A stretch of 64,000 nt of DNA. Origin: Grifola frondosa (taxonomy: Eukaryota > Basidiomycota > Agaricomycetes > Polyporales > Grifolaceae). The DNA lies in contig LUGG01000005.1 of the NCBI GenBank assembly GCA_001683735.1, forward strand, positions 1,054,001-1,118,000, written 5' to 3'. Numbering within the stretch: the stretch's first letter is position 1; each line of letters starts with the position of its first letter. Below the pieces are notes generated by a model. It did not search any database, was not told the origin of the DNA, and saw only the letters and a program-made list of their open reading frames with translations. Below, in pieces: positions 60,138 through 64,000 of this stretch. The position numbers and the translations under genes were made by a program.

Positions 60138-61708
60138 CTTCTATAGGTCCTCCAAGTCGTCTGCCTTCTTCGAGCCACCCTCGGCCTTGTCCTCGTCCAT
60201 GGCCATCGGGACCTCTTCGTCGGCTTTCTGTTCCTTCTCGTCAGCTTTCTTTTTCTCGCGCCTCTCGCGCCTCTCGCGCTGCTTCGTCAGATACTTCTCG
60301 CCAGCAGTCATCTTGGCTTTCTTCGGCGTGGCCTCACGTTCCTTCCCCTTGGAAGAAGGACCTGCAACACCTTGGTTGGGTGCGGCGTCAGATTCACGAC
60401 GCTTCTTTGATTGCTCCTCCGACTTGGACTTCGCGCGACACTCCCGCTGGAAACGTCGATATTGTACGGAGTCCCAAAGGACGTAGTCGATTACTTCGAG
60501 CTGCTCAGGTGTGAATACGCGGTGGGACGGCTCCTCCAGAGCGGGCGCAAGATACTCGACCGGGAGGTGAAGTCCAATAGGCTCAATGAGGCCACGGCGT
60601 ATCGGCTGAATTGGTAGGGACACTCCGTGTCCCTCGCCCACAAGGTGCGAAACTGGTCGTAGCCACCCGGGGCAGCGCCCTGGAGATAGCCCCGGTCGTT
60701 GTCCCGGATAGCTCGATCGTAGCGCGTGAAAAGTTGAAGCTGACTGAGCACGAATCGATAGGAACGCCGGTCGTCCAAGCCCGGCAGGATGATGTCGTGG
60801 TCCTCGAGACGCGTCGCGTACTTGTTCGGGAGCTGGGGAATCATCGCAAGCCGCAGAAGAGGGATCGGATTGGCAAGAAATCGGAGGATATTGCCAGGGA
60901 TTGACAAATTCAATGGATGCAAGACTGGTTCTCCAGGCGCAGGATCCGAGGAGTGAGGCCGTCGTCCCGCGAGGTGAGTTCTTTTATATGTGCGGCATCC
61001 GGTTTGACGCGAGGCCCCGAGCGCGCCAAGGAAGACCTGCGGGTCATCGAGAGGAGGCCGACCATTGCTGTCCGAAAGCTGACTGACCTCTGAAATTCCT
61101 AGGGCTTCAAAATACACCTTGAGGACGGGCAGATGCGCGATCGCGGGGTAGGGGATCCAAGTTCGATCCCCAGATTTCCAGATCGCTTCGAAGATCGCGT
61201 CGTTGCGAGATCCCCGGTGAGCGACAAGCTTGTCAATGGCCCACTCGCCGTCTTGATCCTCCAATTCAGTTATTTGCGAATCGAGCCGGCCAGGGAACAA
61301 GCGGTCATCATTTGGCTCGTGGATTCGAAGCAATGATGCATGGAACACATCGTGGATGCCCCGCCGCCGGAGGTTAGAAGGCAAGTCAATTCGATATGAA
61401 TTGTTTCCGAAGTCCCTGACAATCTTGTAGGGGCCTATGAATTTTGGGGCGAGCTTGCGCGCCAGGCCTTTCGGCAGGGAGATTTTTTTGTCGAAATATA
61501 TACAAGATCGTCTTTCGTGAATGGAGCCGGCCGATGCCTTCGATTAGCGTCTCGTGTCTGTTTCACACGCGACGCCAGGATGCTGTCGTGCGCCGCTACA
61601 ATGGCAGCTTTCACGCGCTGCGCATAGGCTCGAACGCCGGGGTACTCATTACGATCCGCACCATCCCAAATCATGGTCCGCGGCATGCGTCCAGTATTCA
61701 AGAAGAAA
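60138..61708 (-). mobile_element. Ty3/gypsy retrotransposon, 3' part of pol, truncated
   Basis: End of a Pol polyprotein of a chromodomain-type Ty3/gypsy element. The integrase C-terminal region reads PPFFLNTGRMPRTMIWDG, then AIVAAHDSILASRVKQTRDA, and the GPY/F module KFIGPYKIVRDFGNNSYRID. A chromodomain follows (DGEWAIDKLVAHRGSRNDA, IWKSGDRTWIPY), and then a long C-terminal extension ending in a Lys/Glu-rich tail (RERRERREKKKADEKEQK). Frames shift near 61486, in a run of seven Ts, and near 60640. Everything upstream (protease, reverse transcriptase, RNase H, most of the integrase) is missing because the sequence stops at about 61708, where a LINE begins. Confidence 0.8.
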
Positions 61709-61882
61709 GGTGGGGGACTCCTTCTTGCTTCCTACCTTCATCTCAATCTTTTTTTCCCACGCTCCCGGCCAATAGGAGTAGGCCACGGACATGCGGCATC
61801 TGCGCTCTCAACACCCTCAACACCTCTAAAAACACCGAGAACGCATCACATTCTCACAAAAAGCGATCTAATACAGTCTCTG

Positions 61883-63518
61883 ATGCCGGCACCCTCAACT
61901 AGGGTGTCCGCCAACCCAACGGGTCCATCTCAGATGTCGCAAGACCGCGTGACGCCTTCGATCAGAACTACGCGCGCAAGCGGCGGCAACAAGCTTACGC
62001 ACGACGAGCTCATCAACGATCGAGACAGTCCCATCCACAACCTTGGTGATGCCACCAGATTCCTCACATCAAAAGGCTACCTCGTCGAGGACACCACCCC
62101 TTCTATCAACGCTATTTCTTACGTACTCCTGCAAATCGCTGCCACTTCCAAGGAGAAAACATTCAGAGAACTGATCCGAGCTGTGTCTATTTTAATTGAC
62201 CACGCTAATACTGACAACACCATCAACAGCATCGCCTCCGCAGTCGAAGCCAGACTTGAACAGAAAATGGAAGAGTGCTTTGCCACGGCCTCTAAGCAAT
62301 GGGAACAATCTGCAGCTGGTATCGCAAAACTCGTCCACACCCAGCCTCCCCAGGCCCCCCTCCACGCCCCAAAACTCCCCAACCACCTATGCAGCAGCAG
62401 CCCAGAGCGCAAAGATGGCGGCCTCTCACAACAAAGCACTCTACCGCACCAACCTCAGGTCTAGGCAGGTCGTCATCGACACGGACGACGAGAGCACCCG
62501 TGACCTTTCCGAAAAAGAGATCACAGCGAAGGCACGGCTCGCGCTTGACGCGACGTTCGAGAGACTGGGCTACGAGCACGACCCGGACCAGCACGACGGC
62601 ATCAAGATCCTGGGCGCAACCAAACTCAAAAACGGCGGCATCCTCCTAGAACTGAACACCCCAGATGCGGTAGGATTCCTCACTGACGACGAGACACTCA
62701 CCGAGTTCCTAGCTGCCTTCAGCGGTCACGCCACCATCAAGACCAGGGGCTTTCAGTGCATTGCAGAATTCGTCCCCACTTCCTTCTCCCCCAGCACGCC
62801 CAGCGCCCTCCGTGCAGTCGAATCCGACAGCCGCCTCCAAAGCAACACCATTCTCAAGGCTCGTTGGATAAAACCAGTTGAACGCCGCTCTCCTGGTCAG
62901 AAAGTCGCTCACCTCTTCCTCGACTTCGACTCCCCCTACACCGCCAACAGAGCTATCGACAACGGCATCTTCATCGAGAACAAGAAAGTCAACGTTCGCA
63001 AAGCCAAAATCGAACCGAGGAGATGCCTCAAGTGTCAGGTCATCGGAGCCCGCCACATCGCCAATGCCTGCTCCAGCCCCAATGACGTGTGCGGCTACTG
63101 TAGGGGAAAGCACCGCACCGCCGAATGCAAGGTAAGTGACCCCACAGACTACCGCTGCGCTAACTGCAAACAGTCCGGACACGCCGCATGGGACAAAACC
63201 TGCCCCGAGTACAAGAAACAAGCACAGCTCCTTGATGAACGCTGTCCCGAGAACAAATTCCGACTGTTCCCCTCGGACGACGACCCACTCTCCTGGGAAT
63301 GCCTGGACAACCACACTTCCACCCTCCCCGACCTCGGCAGCGCTCCCCCCCCCCCGTTCGCTGAATGGCCCCCTGAACTAGAACCTGATGAACCGCCAGC
63401 AGACGGTCCCATTGCTAGAGGACGCAACACACTCCCTCACCCCCCCCACTCTCGCGCCCGAGCACCCGCTCCCACTCCCGCACCAGCTCCGCCGACACCA
63501 GACCCCCACCCAATATGA
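61883..63518 (+). CDS. LINE ORF1 with three zinc knuckles
   Basis: Gag-like RNA-binding protein of the LINE. The start is taken as MPAPSTRVSANPTG, though MSQDRVTPS (61934) is possible. A helical segment (61985-62300) is followed by a Pro-rich linker, where the frame slips by one base in C runs near 62350. The conserved domain then has GYEHDPDQHDGIKILGATKL, DSPYTANRAIDNGIFIENK and three cysteine motifs: CLKCQVIGARHIANAC, CGYCRGKHRTAEC and CANCKQSGHAAWDKTC. The end is a Pro-rich tail. These knuckles package the element RNA in related LINEs. Confidence 0.7.
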
Positions 63519-63599
63519 CGGGACCCTGAACAGCTTCATCCAAAAACCCACTACCTCTCAGCCGGACATGCGCGCTCCCCCCGAACCCCGCACACGCAA

Positions 63600-64000
63600 A
63601 TGACTGACGCACCTGTCCTCCCTGCCGAACGGACCCTCAAGATCTGGCAACAAAACCTCAACAAATCCCTAATCGCCCAATTAGACATGATCAACGACCC
63701 CGAATTCAACAACGCTGACTTTGCACTTCTACAGGAACCACACATCGACCACCTCGGGATGACACGCGAACAGCAGGTGGACAGTGGTCTACCCCACCGG
63801 ACACGGAAAAGACCCGAACGTGACTCGCTCTGTCATCCTCGTCGGCACTCACATCAGCACGAACGACTGGGAAGAAATTCCCATGGACAACAGCGACATC
63901 ACCGCCATCTGCACCAAAACCAGTATCGGCCCAACCGCCATCTTCAATATCTACAACGACTGTTCGCATTCCCGCAACCTTGAGTCGCTCAAGCACAAGA
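63600..64000 (+). CDS. LINE ORF2, apurinic-type endonuclease start (partial)
   Basis: ORF2 begins 82 bp after ORF1. The start TLKIWQQNLNKSLIAQLDMI and FALLQEPHIDHLGMTR is the opening of an endonuclease/exonuclease/phosphatase domain; the QN and QEP residues are those of the metal-binding site. Near 63768 the frame slips by one base. The correct continuation reads RWTVVYPTGHGKDPN and SVILVGTHISTNDWEEIP. The reverse transcriptase lies beyond the window. Confidence 0.7.

Larger units (their letters stand above)
61709..64000 (+). mobile_element. non-LTR retrotransposon (LINE), 5' part
   Basis: A LINE with ORF1 and the start of ORF2, running off the right edge. It begins inside the minus-strand Ty3 pol sequence at about 61709, with a pyrimidine-rich leader before the first ORF1 ATG. 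Its coding style (C-rich, Pro-rich, high GC) differs from the Ty3 part. Confidence 0.75.

Overview
This is nuclear DNA of a filamentous basidiomycete, most likely a wood- or litter-decaying member of the Agaricomycetes. The evidence is the many 45-60 nt GT-AG introns with CTAAC/CTAAT branch sites, a FunK1 kinase, a Plavaka transposase, a tnp2-type CACTA transposase, GH115 glucuronidases and a fungal CHO2. A polypore is a guess. All models below were spliced by eye.

Layout. 1-29 kb is accessory: a 178-bp tandem array; a Cys-rich orphan gene (1.1-2.1 kb); a Ulp1/SENP SUMO protease (2.3-4.2 kb, minus); a FunK1 kinase (5.3-7.9 kb, minus); an agaricomycete-specific gene (8.7-11.3 kb); an apparently intact Plavaka transposase (11.9-16.1 kb); a second, repeat-rich relative of the 8.7 kb gene (17.3-21.1 kb); a near-identical triplication of a ~647-bp unit (21.6-23.5 kb); poorly coding DNA; and another orphan family gene (27.9-28.9 kb, minus). 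30.7-49.1 kb holds two same-strand GH115 copies, both broken by frameshifts. Between them lie a repeat-tailed orphan gene, a decayed CACTA transposase read divergently from it, and two minisatellites. 49.3-57.6 kb is a conserved block on the minus strand: a BAG-domain protein, a cytidine-deaminase-like protein and CHO2. 57.7-64 kb is an AT-rich island followed by retroelements: the 3' part of a chromodomain Ty3/gypsy element, interrupted by a non-LTR (LINE) element that runs off the window.

Main observation. Five neighbouring but unrelated genes (Ulp protease, FunK1 kinase, Plavaka transposase and the two related orphan proteins) each carry the same composite upstream module: two palindromic A boxes (core CACTTCAAGTG) followed by one to three B boxes (GTCCGGTCTCCAGAC). 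Order and orientation relative to the gene are the same on both strands. The GH115, CACTA, BAG, deaminase and CHO2 genes lack it. It looks like a shared cis-regulatory cassette of an accessory gene set that includes a transposase.

Caveat on quality. Many frame breaks are losses of one base, often in homopolymer runs. CHO2 and Plavaka read through cleanly, so both true decay and residual assembly error are possible. I saw no tRNA, rRNA or CRISPR; RNA genes were not searched for exhaustively.
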